Part shown: positions 37,762 to 45,828 of the stretch, one piece after another
Position numbering within the stretch: position 1 is the stretch's first letter
Layout of the letters: each line of letters begins with the position of its first letter
Assembly (NCBI GenBank): GCA_027624035.1
Contig: JAQBUI010000008.1
Location: 1 to 64,000 of the forward strand
Direction of reading: 5' to 3'
Length of the DNA: 64,000 nucleotides
Origin: Pseudomonadota bacterium
GTDB lineage: Bacteria > Pseudomonadota > Gammaproteobacteria > Pseudomonadales > Azotimanducaceae
Notes under the pieces: generated by a model
The model's database searches: none
What the model saw: only the letters and a program-made list of their open reading frames with translations
What the model was told of the DNA's origin: nothing
Program-made: the position numbers and the translations under genes

Positions 37762-37822
37762 ATCAGTGCCCTGAGCTCGCAGAGCCGGGAAACGTGAATA
37801 AACTCAATACACTGAAGCTACG

Positions 37823-38033
37823 ATGATAAAGGAATACGATTTTTTTGAGAGGAAAAAAGAACCCCTATGCGAAGGCGTTGAAGAAGCAAGTCACGATACG
37901 CATTGAGGAACCGACGATTGAGTCCTTTAAGGAACTTGCCCAGGAGATGGGAATGCCATATCAGAGCCTAATTAACCTCTACCTTCGACAATGCGCTCAG
38001 TCCGAGAAGAAGCTGAAGATTCAGTGGGAGTGA
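37823..38033 (+). CDS. BrnA/CopG-like antitoxin, frameshifted near the N-terminus
   Basis: The uninterrupted frame runs from a TTG at 37845 (62 codons) and contains 'NPYAKALKKQVTIRIEEPTI' then ESFKELAQEMGMPYQSLINL and YLRQCAQSEKKL: a ribbon-helix-helix antitoxin. Family members normally start with 'M.KEYDF...'. Exactly this is found in another frame from ATG 37823 ('MIKEYDFFERKK'). One base must be removed in the A6 run (37853-37858) or T7 run (37840-37846) to join them. So the gene is frameshifted, uses the TTG, or the assembly has a homopolymer error. The spacing fits a 69-residue protein. No toxin gene of the BrnT type was found next to it. Confidence 0.68.
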
Positions 38034-38179
38034 CGTGTCACATGCAGTCTACGGACTCTCCCGTCAAACTCTAACTTCGATCTTCTTCTAACGAATCGCG
38101 ATCCTCAAGCTGGTCCATTCGGCCGACACGGTTCCCCCGAGAGGACGAGATTCATCATGGCATACCCTGGAGATGAGCG

Positions 38180-38425
38180 ATGTCCCATAAGCCACTATCA
38201 ACTGTCGTGCTCGTCAGGGATCTCCCCGAGCACCATTTGAGGGCTGGCGATATCGGCGCCATTGTAGGGCGCTACGACAACGAAGCCGCTGAGGTTGAAT
38301 TCGTGACTGGTTCTGGCCGACTCTTGCGGTCCTCACACTTCAGAATGATTTTCTGCGAATCATCGGTGAAGGCGATGGACTGGCAGTACGTCGCGCTGGA
38401 TAACGGGTCGGCGTCTCCGCCCTGA
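38180..38425 (+). CDS. DUF4926 domain-containing protein
   Basis: The 81-residue protein contains 'LSTVVLVRDLPEHHLRAGDI' then GAIVGRYDNEAAEVEFVTGSGR, which is the DUF4926 pattern, a small SH3-like beta barrel often encoded beside toxin-antitoxin type genes. A good ribosome-binding site (ctggagatgagcg) precedes the ATG at 38180. The C-terminal 25 residues are not conserved-looking. It lies 146 bp after the antitoxin-like gene inside the inverted-repeat element. Function is unknown; an antitoxin role is only suggested by company. Confidence 0.68.
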   Translation: MSHKPLSTVVLVRDLPEHHLRAGDIGAIVGRYDNEAAEVEFVTGSGRLLRSSHFRMIFCESSVKAMDWQYVALDNGSASPP

Positions 38426-38681
38426 TGTTGTCGTCCGCCGGACTACCACTGTCATTCATCTCTAAAACAGCTCTGAACAGCAGAGCAGCCGTCAGTTGGC
38501 CCTGGCACCTCCCTGACCTCCCGAGAAATGGGCCCGCCACCTGACCCGAAAGGTCAAGTAACTACCGGATCGTTTACGTGAATCACTGACCGGAGATCGA
38601 GGCATGGAACTTGCCGACCACAAACGGTTCACTTCCTGTGGTACGAAGAGAAAGCGGAACTCAGGGCACTGCTTTCTTGGC

Positions 38682-38735
38682 GGTGATGGATGACCTGAAT
38701 CGAACCAGTTTACTCCGGCACTTTACTCCGACCCC
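38682..38735 (-). repeat. right terminal inverted repeat
   Basis: Reverse complement of the left repeat with four internal mismatches; the outer 26 bases are identical. It ends 47 bp before the start codon of the MDR reductase, so the element may contribute to or disrupt that gene's promoter. Confidence 0.9.
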
Positions 38736-38782
38736 TGCAAAATGAGGTAACATGCGCGTTGCCATAATTGAGGAGCAATTTC

Positions 38783-39781
38783 ATGTCTACTACCAGCCGC
38801 ACCGTGCATCTGAAATCCAGACCAGTGGGTATGCCAAAGGTCGAGGATTTCGAGGTCCGTGAAACACAGATCGATGACCCGAAAGACGGCGAGGTCCTGA
38901 TCAGGAACATCTATATGTCTGTTGACCCCTACATGCGGGGCCGGATGCATGAAGGCTGGCGTCCCGGTGACGCACTCGGTGGTGGTGCGGTAGGGAAAGT
39001 CATCGCGTCGCGGCACCCTGACTTTGCCGAGGGCGACTATGTGCTGAACTCTGCGGGCTGGCATGAGCACCTCATTTCCAACGGCGGCGGCATCAGCAAG
39101 GTAGACCCGGAGCTGGCACCATTGTCCACTTATCTTGGTGTGATGGGGATGCCGGGCCTGACCGCCTGGGGGGGCCTGCTTGTCACCGGTGAGTACAAGG
39201 ATGGTGAAACGGTGTTCGTCTCCGCCGCATCGGGCGCCGTTGGCAGCGTCGTGGGTCAGATTGCCCGCATCAAGGGCGGAACAGTCATCGGCAGTGCCGG
39301 TAGCGATGCGAAAGTCGCCATGCTGAAAGATGAATTCGGATTCAACCATGCCTTCAACTACAAAACCGCTGATCCGCTGACCGAGTTGCGCCGCGGCGCG
39401 CCGGAAGGAATCGACGTCTATTTCGAGAATGTCGGAGGCGTTCAACTTGAAGCCGCCCTGTTTCACATGCGTACCTTCGGTCGCATCCCCATCTGCGGCA
39501 TGATCGCGCACTACAACGACAGCGAGGGACACCTCACGCCCGGGCCCCGCAACCTCAGCCAGACCATCTACAAGTTCATCACCCTCCGGGGATTCGTCGT
39601 CTCGGCATTCGAAGGGCAACGAGCACAGTTTCTGTCGGACATGAGCGGCTGGATCAAGTCCGGGGAGATGAAGTATCACGAGACAGTCCACGAGGGTATC
39701 GACAATGCCTCGCGGGCCTTCATCGGGCTGTTCACCGGTGAAAATAACGGCAAGATGCTGGTGAAGCTGGCCGATGACTGA
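38783..39781 (+). CDS. NADP-dependent medium-chain reductase (2-alkenal / leukotriene-B4 dehydrogenase-like)
   Basis: A 332-residue MDR-superfamily oxidoreductase without zinc ligands, which reduces the double bond of enals/enones with NADPH. ATG 38783 gives 'MSTTSRTVHLKSRPVGMPKV'. Typical stretches are 'IYMSVDPYMRGRMHEGWRPG' near residue 45, 'LGVMGMPGLTAWGGLLVTGE' near residue 118, the nucleotide-binding 'VFVSAASGAVGSVVGQIARI' near residue 145 and 'GIDVYFENVGGVQLEAALFH' near residue 210. It lies 47 bp right of the inverted-repeat element. A monocistronic unit is likely, since the next gene is 110 bp away and of another pathway. Confidence 0.9.
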   Translation: MSTTSRTVHLKSRPVGMPKVEDFEVRETQIDDPKDGEVLIRNIYMSVDPYMRGRMHEGWRPGDALGGGAVGKVIASRHPDFAEGDYVLNSAGWHEHLISNGGGISKVDPELAPLSTYLGVMGMPGLTAWGGLLVTGEYKDGETVFVSAASGAVGSVVGQIARIKGGTVIGSAGSDAKVAMLKDEFGFNHAFNYKTADPLTELRRGAPEGIDVYFENVGGVQLEAALFHMRTFGRIPICGMIAHYNDSEGHLTPGPRNLSQTIYKFITLRGFVVSAFEGQRAQFLSDMSGWIKSGEMKYHETVHEGIDNASRAFIGLFTGENNGKMLVKLADD

Positions 39782-39891
39782 CCCGGGTCGTGCCGCGGTC
39801 AGCGAGCCGGAATCCTGCTCGCTGACCGTCAACCTGCCCCACTACCTGGAATGCCCCAGTTCGTGATCGCGATCCATCCTGGCGCCGGGAG

Positions 39892-41142
39892 ATGATGGCA
39901 CTGGGCCCGGCTGCGGCAACACCGGTGCTGCGACTGGTTCTGCTGCTGTGGACTTGCCACATCGGCACCGCGACCGCCAGCGATGAACTGGCCACGCTGA
40001 TCAACGCGCGGTTGGACTATATGAAGGATGTTGCGGCCCACAAATGGATCCATGGCGAGGCCATTACGGACGCCGAACGTGAGCGGGTCGTGCTGGACGC
40101 GGCCACCCGCGCCGCCCTGCAACACGGCATTGCCGTGCGCCCGGCACGTGCTTTCTTTCAGGCGCAGATCGCCGCTGCCAGGGACATTCAGGCCTACTGG
40201 TTCGCGGTATGGGGCGAGGGAAACGGGCCAGTGACCGCGCCGGACCTCACCACAGAAGTGCGGCCCAGACTGCTGGCCCTTGGCAATGAGATAACATCAC
40301 GATTGAAAGAGGCCGCCGGGAGCCTGGACAGATCGCAGTTCCTGGCCGCCCTGGAGGTGGTCGGCCTCGGCGAGGCGGCCCGCAATGAACTCTGGCAGGC
40401 CCTGTCGCAGATCCAGGTTTACCCGGATCGTCTGGCCCAGGTGCTCAATGCCGGGGTGCTCAGGGTCGGTACCACATTCGACTATGCGCCCTTTTCCTAT
40501 CAGGTGGATGGGGAGCCAGCTGGCATCGATGTTGATCTCGCCAGCGACCTCGCCCGATCCCTGGGCGTCCGGGCCGAATTCGTACAAACCTCATGGCCGG
40601 GCCTGATGAAAGATCTGGCAGCCGGTCAATACGACATCGCCATGAGCGGCGTATCCATCAGTCTGGACCGACAGCGGCACGGCTACTTCAGCCCGCACTA
40701 TCATTCCGGTGGCAAGACCCCCATTGCCCGGTGCGGAGAGGCACAGGCACTCGGCAGCCTTGATGCGCTCGACCGCAAGGGCGTTAGAGTCATTGTCAAT
40801 CCGGGCGGAACCAACGAGCGCTTTGTCGACGAGCATATAACACGCGCTACCAAGATACTGTATCCCGACAATCGCGACATCTTTGACCAGCTTATTGCCG
40901 GCAGTGCTGACGTCATGATCACCGACAGCATTGAGGTGCAGCTTCAAACCGCCCGGCACGACGAACTTTGCCCCACGATGCCTGACAGTTTTCGGACCGG
41001 CACGTTTCTGACCCGTGTGGACAAAGGCTACCTGATGCCCCAGGACATGCCCCTTAAAGAGTACGTTACCCTGTGGCTTGACCTTCGAATTGCAGATGGT
41101 ACGGTTGCCCGGGTATTCAACCAGCACCTCGCCGGCCATTGA
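39892..41142 (+). CDS. secreted chorismate mutase (AroQ-gamma) fused to cyclohexadienyl dehydratase
   Basis: The 416-residue protein begins with a signal peptide ('LRLVLLLWTCHIGTATAS', cleavage near residue 27). Residues 30-180 look like an exported AroQ-gamma chorismate mutase: 'LATLINARLDYMKDVAAHKW', 'ITDAERERVVLDAA', 'FFQAQIAAARDIQAYWFAVW'. From about residue 185 it matches PheC-type cyclohexadienyl dehydratase of the SBP_bac_3 fold: 'VLNAGVLRVGTTFDYAPFSY', 'FVQTSWPGLMKDLAAGQYDI', 'AMSGVSISLDRQRHGYFSPH', 'VIVNPGGTNERF'. The fusion would turn chorismate into prephenate and then phenylpyruvate in the periplasm. A general 'solute-binding protein' label would miss this. Exact ligand residues were not aligned. 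Confidence 0.85.
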   Translation: MMALGPAAATPVLRLVLLLWTCHIGTATASDELATLINARLDYMKDVAAHKWIHGEAITDAERERVVLDAATRAALQHGIAVRPARAFFQAQIAAARDIQAYWFAVWGEGNGPVTAPDLTTEVRPRLLALGNEITSRLKEAAGSLDRSQFLAALEVVGLGEAARNELWQALSQIQVYPDRLAQVLNAGVLRVGTTFDYAPFSYQVDGEPAGIDVDLASDLARSLGVRAEFVQTSWPGLMKDLAAGQYDIAMSGVSISLDRQRHGYFSPHYHSGGKTPIARCGEAQALGSLDALDRKGVRVIVNPGGTNERFVDEHITRATKILYPDNRDIFDQLIAGSADVMITDSIEVQLQTARHDELCPTMPDSFRTGTFLTRVDKGYLMPQDMPLKEYVTLWLDLRIADGTVARVFNQHLAGH

Positions 41143-41153
41143 GGGCTTCTTCT

Positions 41154-42362
41154 ATGGCGCCTCCCCTGAAGTTTGGAATCTACCTGGCACCGTTTCATCC
41201 CGTCAGAGACAACCCGACGGCGGCATTACATCGGGACCTGGAGCTGATCGTCCTGGCGGACTCGCTTGGTTATGACTACGCGTGGACGGGCGAGCAGCAC
41301 TCCGCAGGCTTTGAGATCATCGCCTCGCCCGAGGTCTTCATTGCAGCGGCGGCCGGGCGTACCCGTCAGATCAGACTGGGCGCCAGCCTGTCGTCGCTTC
41401 CCTATCAGCATCCGCTGATTGCCGCCGACCGCATCATGCTGCTCGATCACCTCACCCGTGGCCGGGTGGCTTTCGGCGTCGGCCCCGGGCTATTGCCTTC
41501 GGATGCCATCATGATGGGCACCGACCCCGCCGACCAGAGTGCCATGACCGCCCGGGCCATCGACGCCATCGTGCCATTGCTGCGGGGCGAGACAGTCACC
41601 TGCCACACCGACTGGTTCAAACTCGTGGACGCCCGACTTCAGCTGCAGCCTTTCTCAGACCCGGCGATCGAGATGGCTGTCGCCTCCCAGACGTCGCCGG
41701 CAGGCGCCCGGATTGCCGGGACCCACGGGCTGGGGCTACTGTCCCTTGCCGCGACCACCCCCGGCGGTTTCGACGCCCTTGCAGCCAGCTGGGAAATCTA
41801 TGAGCGAAATGCAGCCGAAAACGAGCAACCCGTGGATCGATCGCTTTGGACACTGGCGGGCCCTGTGCACATTGCCTCATCGCGCAAACAGGCAATGGCC
41901 AACGTCAGGCATGGCATTGTAGACTGGGTGAACTATATGGGGCAAGTTGTGGGTCTTGCTGTGGCACCCCCTGAAGGCGACCCGGCCCAGGCAATGGTCG
42001 ACAGTGGTCTCGCCGTGATCGGCTCGCCCCGGGATGCCATCGCCCAGATCAAACGTCTTCAGCAGGCGTCCGGTGGATTTGGTTGCTTCCTGCAGATGGC
42101 GCATAACTGGGCGGACTGGCCGCAGACCCAGGCGAGCTACGAGATGTTCATGCGCTACGTCGCACCAGAATTTGGCAAGGCAAATGAAGGTCGACGAGCG
42201 AGTTTCCGTCACGCCGCCAGGAACCGCACACCGGGTACAGACCGTGAAACCAACGGCTTGCACGCCACAGAGGAACAGAGCGAGCCCCTGCCAGGCCCGG
42301 ACCATCCCCAACAACCACCCAAGCCAGAGGCCCCCAATGACCCAGACCAGAACCAGCCGTAG
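41154..42362 (+). CDS. LLM-class (luciferase-like) flavin-dependent oxidoreductase with unusual C-terminal tail
   Basis: A 402-residue bacterial-luciferase-fold monooxygenase. ATG 41154 gives 'MAPPLKFGIYLAPFHPV'; a TTG at 41139 overlapping the previous stop is also in frame. Core stretches are 'LADSLGYDYAWTGEQHSAGF' near residue 35, 'LGASLSSLPYQHPLIAADRI' near residue 77 and 'LTRGRVAFGVGPGLLPSDAI' near residue 100. After 'MFMRYVAPEF' (near residue 342) an extra, hydrophilic, Pro/Gln-rich tail of about 58 residues overlaps the next gene by 26 bp. The tail looks like read-through into the spacer and may come from a lost stop. Substrate unknown. Confidence 0.85.
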   Translation: MAPPLKFGIYLAPFHPVRDNPTAALHRDLELIVLADSLGYDYAWTGEQHSAGFEIIASPEVFIAAAAGRTRQIRLGASLSSLPYQHPLIAADRIMLLDHLTRGRVAFGVGPGLLPSDAIMMGTDPADQSAMTARAIDAIVPLLRGETVTCHTDWFKLVDARLQLQPFSDPAIEMAVASQTSPAGARIAGTHGLGLLSLAATTPGGFDALAASWEIYERNAAENEQPVDRSLWTLAGPVHIASSRKQAMANVRHGIVDWVNYMGQVVGLAVAPPEGDPAQAMVDSGLAVIGSPRDAIAQIKRLQQASGGFGCFLQMAHNWADWPQTQASYEMFMRYVAPEFGKANEGRRASFRHAARNRTPGTDRETNGLHATEEQSEPLPGPDHPQQPPKPEAPNDPDQNQP

Positions 42363-43518
42363 CGGCGACACCATTACCGCGGAAGACGAACAGCGGATTC
42401 TCGACACCATCACCCGCTGGCTCGACCGGGACGTCAAAGACCAGGTCAGTGCACTGGAGCACGCGGATGCCTACCCCTATGAGATGGTTGAACAAATGAA
42501 GGCGCTCGGCCTGTTTGGCGCCACCATCGGGGTCGCCTACGGTGGCCTTGGGCTGCCCAGCGCGACCTACGCCAGGATTGTGACCACAATATCCGAGGTC
42601 TGGATGTCGCTCACCGGCATCTTTAATTCCCATCTCATCATGGCGGCCGCCGTGGAGCGTTACGGGACGCCCGAGCAGAAGGATCGCCTGCTGCCGCGCT
42701 TCGCGAGCGGCGAGTTGCGCGGTGGTATCGCTCTCACAGAACCTGACTGTGGCACCGACCTGCAGGCGATTCGAACCAGCGCGGTCCGGGACGGTGACGA
42801 TTATGTCATCAACGGCACCAAGACCTGGATCTCCAATGGCATTGAAGGCGACTGCGTTGCCTTGCTGGTCAAGACAGATACCGACATCGAGCCGCGACAC
42901 AAGGGTATGAGCCTGTTCCTGGCACAAAAAGGGCCGGGTTTCAGCGTGGGGCGAAAACTCAAAAAACTGGGATACAAGGGCATCGACTCCGCCGAGCTCA
43001 TATTCGATGACTACCACATCAGCGCAGATGACCTGATCGGCGGTCTTCCGGGCCAGGGGTTCTATCAGACCCTCGGCGGGCTGGAACTGGGACGAATCAA
43101 TGTGGCCGCGCGGGGGGTCGGCGTGGCCAATGCTGCCCTCAAGGATGCCACCGCCTACGCCCAGATTCGCCACACCATGGGCAAACCGATCGGCCAGCAC
43201 CAGGCAATCCAGATCAAGCTTGGGGATATGGCGACCCGATGTCAGGCCGCCCGGCTGCTGGTCGAAGACGCGGCCGGTGCATACGACCGAGGCGAACGCT
43301 GTGACATGGAAGCAGGCATGGCGAAATTGTTTGCCTCTGAGGCGGCCATGGAGAATGCGGCGGAGTGCATGCGAATCCATGGCGCCTACGGCTATTCGAC
43401 CGAGTTACCGGTCGAACGCTACTACCGGGACGCGCCACTGATGTGCATCGGCGAAGGGACCAATGAGATGCAGCGAATCATCATCGCGCGACAACTGATG
43501 GAACGAAACCCGGTTTGA
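42337..43518 (+). CDS. acyl-CoA dehydrogenase
   Basis: A 393-residue FAD-dependent acyl-CoA dehydrogenase. ATG 42337 starts 'MTQTRTSRSGDTITAEDEQR'. Signatures are 'GGIALTEPDCGTDLQAIRTS' near residue 130, 'YVINGTKTWISNGIEGDCVA' near residue 155, 'GRINVAARGVGVANAALKDA' near residue 250, and the C-terminal 'RIHGAYGYSTELPVERYYRD' then APLMCIGEGTNEMQ near residue 345 with the conserved catalytic region ('GEGTNEM'). It overlaps the LLM gene tail, so the two are probably cotranscribed. Chain-length specificity is not evident. Confidence 0.92.
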   Translation: MTQTRTSRSGDTITAEDEQRILDTITRWLDRDVKDQVSALEHADAYPYEMVEQMKALGLFGATIGVAYGGLGLPSATYARIVTTISEVWMSLTGIFNSHLIMAAAVERYGTPEQKDRLLPRFASGELRGGIALTEPDCGTDLQAIRTSAVRDGDDYVINGTKTWISNGIEGDCVALLVKTDTDIEPRHKGMSLFLAQKGPGFSVGRKLKKLGYKGIDSAELIFDDYHISADDLIGGLPGQGFYQTLGGLELGRINVAARGVGVANAALKDATAYAQIRHTMGKPIGQHQAIQIKLGDMATRCQAARLLVEDAAGAYDRGERCDMEAGMAKLFASEAAMENAAECMRIHGAYGYSTELPVERYYRDAPLMCIGEGTNEMQRIIIARQLMERNPV

Positions 43519-43609
43519 GCCATCGCTTGTAGCCTGACCAGGCCCGGTGGACGCCACGCGGACGTTTGTTCTATTCTCCGCCTTCATCATTTGAGCAAAG
43601 AGGATCAAC

Positions 43610-44683
43610 ATGGCCCCCATTCCCAAGGGTGGTACCGTTGCCGTCACCGGCGCGGCTGGATTTATCGGCAGTTGGGTCGTCCGTCGACTGCTGGACAAGG
43701 GCTATCGGGTACGCGCCTGCGTGCGAGATGCAAACAACGAAGAGCGCGCCGGTTTTCTCAAGAAAATGCCCGGCTATGCATCCAATCGTCTGACGCTGCA
43801 CTCGGCGGACCTCGATAACGACGGCTGCTTTGACGAGATATTCAAGGGATGCCAGGGCGTGGCTCACGTTTCCCACGTCAGCGATTATTCGGACCATGAG
43901 TATGTCCAACGGGTCTGCAATCACATCATCAACAGCGTAAACCAGTCCGATTCGGTCAACCGTGTGGTCGTCACCTCCAGTGTTGCTGCAGTCATCTCGG
44001 AGATGGACTTAAGAGAACTCGTTAGGCGACCTGTGCTGTATGAGGATCGCTATCCGGACGAAAGCAATCCAAGACGGACACCGGACAGCCAGGGCTACTC
44101 CATGGGTAAGGTGATTGCCCAGCGGGTATTTTCCGATGCGGCAGACAAGTCCGGCAACTGGGATGCCATCACCTGCTGTCCGGCGGACAATGTGGGCCCG
44201 ATTCAGTCGGAGCACCAGAAGACCTATGGCCCCTGGCAGTCAAACATCCGCAAAATGCTCGAGGGTGCCTACGAGCAGAGCTGGGTTTATCGACCCTGGA
44301 TGCCGGTAGACGTCCGGGACGACGCCGAGGCCCACATCGGTCTGCTGGAGTCCGTTCATGTGGACAACGGTGAGCGGTATATTGCCTGGTCGACCGAGAC
44401 GCCGACCGTGGAAGAAGTCTGCGCCAGCATCAATCGCCTGCTGCCGGAACTGGGCCATGACACGCCGGAAGTCACCGAGGTCCATCCGGAGAAACTTCAG
44501 GCAAGGGAAGAAATGTACCGGCGTAACTGGGCCCAGTGTGACCTTAGAAATGATCGGATCAGGGCCGTGACACCCGTGACATTCAGACCCTTCGATGAAT
44601 CGCTGCGGGACTGCGTTGAATCGTTGCTGACCATCGGCAATGTAAAACCCAAACTGCGGGAAGGATTCAAACTACAGTCCTGA
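43610..44683 (+). CDS. NAD(P)-dependent extended SDR / dihydroflavonol reductase-like protein
   Basis: The 357-residue protein has the N-terminal nucleotide-binding site 'GGTVAVTGAAGFIGSWVVRR' (TGxxGxxG) and the catalytic YxxxK in 'SQGYSMGKVIAQRVFSDA' near residue 162. 'RVVVTSSVAAVI' near residue 118 supplies the catalytic Ser/Thr strand. It resembles dihydroflavonol/cinnamoyl-CoA reductase-type extended SDRs. Substrate is unknown. Its stop codon touches an 18-bp tandem repeat array at once, so the last base of the stop is the first of the array. Confidence 0.86.
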   Translation: MAPIPKGGTVAVTGAAGFIGSWVVRRLLDKGYRVRACVRDANNEERAGFLKKMPGYASNRLTLHSADLDNDGCFDEIFKGCQGVAHVSHVSDYSDHEYVQRVCNHIINSVNQSDSVNRVVVTSSVAAVISEMDLRELVRRPVLYEDRYPDESNPRRTPDSQGYSMGKVIAQRVFSDAADKSGNWDAITCCPADNVGPIQSEHQKTYGPWQSNIRKMLEGAYEQSWVYRPWMPVDVRDDAEAHIGLLESVHVDNGERYIAWSTETPTVEEVCASINRLLPELGHDTPEVTEVHPEKLQAREEMYRRNWAQCDLRNDRIRAVTPVTFRPFDESLRDCVESLLTIGNVKPKLREGFKLQS

Positions 44684-44862
44684 CAGCCTTGAGCTTGTTG
44701 ACAGCCTTGAGCTTGTTGACAGCCTTGAGCGTGTTGACAGCCGTGAGCGTGTTGACAGCCTTGAGCTTGTTGACAGCCTTGAGCTTGTTGACAGCCACGG
44801 GCGTGTTGACAGCCACGGGCGTGTTGACAGCCGTGAGCGTGTTGACAGCCACGGGCGTGTAA
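44683..44862. repeat. 18-bp tandem repeat, ten units, directly after the SDR gene
   Basis: Ten contiguous 18-mers of the form acagccttgagcttgttg with variants (ccgtgagcg, ccacgggcg) start at 44683 and every 18 bases to 44845. Variant types are ordered in a pattern (A A B C A A D D C D), as expected after duplication of two- and four-unit blocks. The reverse strand is open through the array (AVNKLK-type hexapeptides), but has no other coding support. Confidence 0.95.
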
Positions 44863-44888
44863 CAGCCAGATCGTATTACCAGCCCTTA

Positions 44889-44919
44889 GCGAGCCCGTGC
44901 CATGCATGCACGGGCTCGC
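44889..44919. terminator. perfect 12-bp hairpin between convergent genes
   Basis: gcgagcccgtgc and gcacgggctcgc are exact inverted copies around a 7-nt loop (catgcat). It lies 10 bp from the mscS-like stop and 27 bp from the end of the repeat array. There is no U-run on either side, so it is only a possible bidirectional terminator or RNA-stabilising hairpin. Confidence 0.45.
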
Positions 44920-44928
44920 CAATGGCGA

Positions 44929-45762
44929 TCAGACTTTCTCGTTGTAGATATGAACATCCCGCTGCGGATACGGAATGCTGATACCATTCTCATCGAGCGC
45001 AAGCTTGCCATTCTCCGTCAGGTCGAAAAACACCGGCCAGTAATCGGCGGAATTAACCCATGAACGCGTCGTAATGGTGACCGCAGAGTCGCCCAGGCTG
45101 GAAATCACGATCAGCGGTGCGGGGTCCTTGAGGATGCGTTCGTCCGCCTCGATCAGGCCCGTCAGCACCTGCTTGCCCAGTTTCAGGTCATCGCCGTAAC
45201 CAATTCCAAAATTGATATCGACCCGGCGGGTGGCCTGGGTCGAAAAATTGGTGATCGGATTATTGGATATCGCACCGTTCGGAATGACGATTGTCTTGTT
45301 GTCGCCGGTGGTCAGTACCGAATTGAAGATCTCGATGCTCTTGACGGTGCCCATGAAGCCATTGGTTTCAATAAAGTCGCCCACCTTGTAGGGCCGGAAC
45401 ACCAGTATCAGCACGCCACCGGCAAAGTTCGCCAGAGATCCCTGCAGTGCAAGCCCGATCGCAAGACCTGCCGCACCCAGCACCGCGATAAATGACGTGG
45501 TTTCGATCCCCACCATCGAAGCGACACTGATCAGCAGCAGCGCCTTCAGGCCGATATTGAACAGGCTGGTCAGAAACTTCTGTAACGAAGCCTCCATTCC
45601 GCCCTTCACGAATCCGGCGGAGAGTGATCGGCTCAACGCCCCGATGATCCAGAGCCCAATGACGAGTGTGATGATCGCCAGCAACAGCTTCGGACCATAG
45701 CCCATCGCCATCGCAACTGCCGTATCCATGTACCTGTCCACGTTCTCTGTGGCGATGCCCAA
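44929..45762 (-). CDS. small-conductance mechanosensitive channel, MscS family
   Basis: A 277-residue MscS-like channel that opens under membrane tension to release solutes. Three membrane helices are visible: 'LLLAIITLVIGLWIIGALSR', 'LLISVASMVGIETTSFIAVL', and the pore helix 'GAAGLAIGLALQGSLANFAG' ('GVLILVFRPYKVGDFIE' follows). The beta domain has 'NKTIVIPNGAISNNPITNFS' near residue 160. Length and layout equal E. coli MscS. It is preceded by the OmpA-like gene but separated by 66 bp and reads in the same direction. Confidence 0.94.
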   Translation of the reverse strand: MGIATENVDRYMDTAVAMAMGYGPKLLLAIITLVIGLWIIGALSRSLSAGFVKGGMEASLQKFLTSLFNIGLKALLLISVASMVGIETTSFIAVLGAAGLAIGLALQGSLANFAGGVLILVFRPYKVGDFIETNGFMGTVKSIEIFNSVLTTGDNKTIVIPNGAISNNPITNFSTQATRRVDINFGIGYGDDLKLGKQVLTGLIEADERILKDPAPLIVISSLGDSAVTITTRSWVNSADYWPVFFDLTENGKLALDENGISIPYPQRDVHIYNEKV

Positions 45763-45828
45763 TTCTTACACGTTCATCTCCTCTTCGGGGCCGGAAGCCC
45801 TGTTCTGTTGATGGCAGGTTTACCGCCT

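Larger units (their letters stand above)
37708..38735. mobile_element. 1.03-kb element bounded by 54-bp terminal inverted repeats, carrying antitoxin-like genes
   Basis: The segment is bracketed by near-perfect inverted repeats (37708-37761 and 38682-38735; about 50 of 54 positions identical, outer 26 perfect). It contains two small genes, a BrnA/CopG-like antitoxin (frameshifted) and a DUF4926 protein, but no transposase. It sits between two divergent metabolic genes and is visibly less GC-rich than them. The outer ends (ggggtcggagtaaag) resemble the REP-like ends seen near IS200/TnpA-REP transposases in other bacteria, as far as I recall. It is best read as a non-autonomous, passenger-carrying element mobilised in trans. 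No target-site duplication was identified. Confidence 0.65.

Noticed and set aside
38060-38100. Possible attC-like (integron) site inside the inverted-repeat element
   Set aside because: Two 'tctaac' motifs are present but lack the paired RYYYAAC/GTTRRRY layout, so an integron cassette is not supported.
44667-44852. Minus-strand ORF reading (AVNxLx) hexapeptides
   Set aside because: Open only because an 18-bp repeat has no stop in that frame; it ends inside the SDR gene and has no homology.
44683-44862. Regular repeats that might be taken for a CRISPR array
   Set aside because: The 18-mers are contiguous with no spacers, and no cas genes are present; the same is true of the other four arrays.
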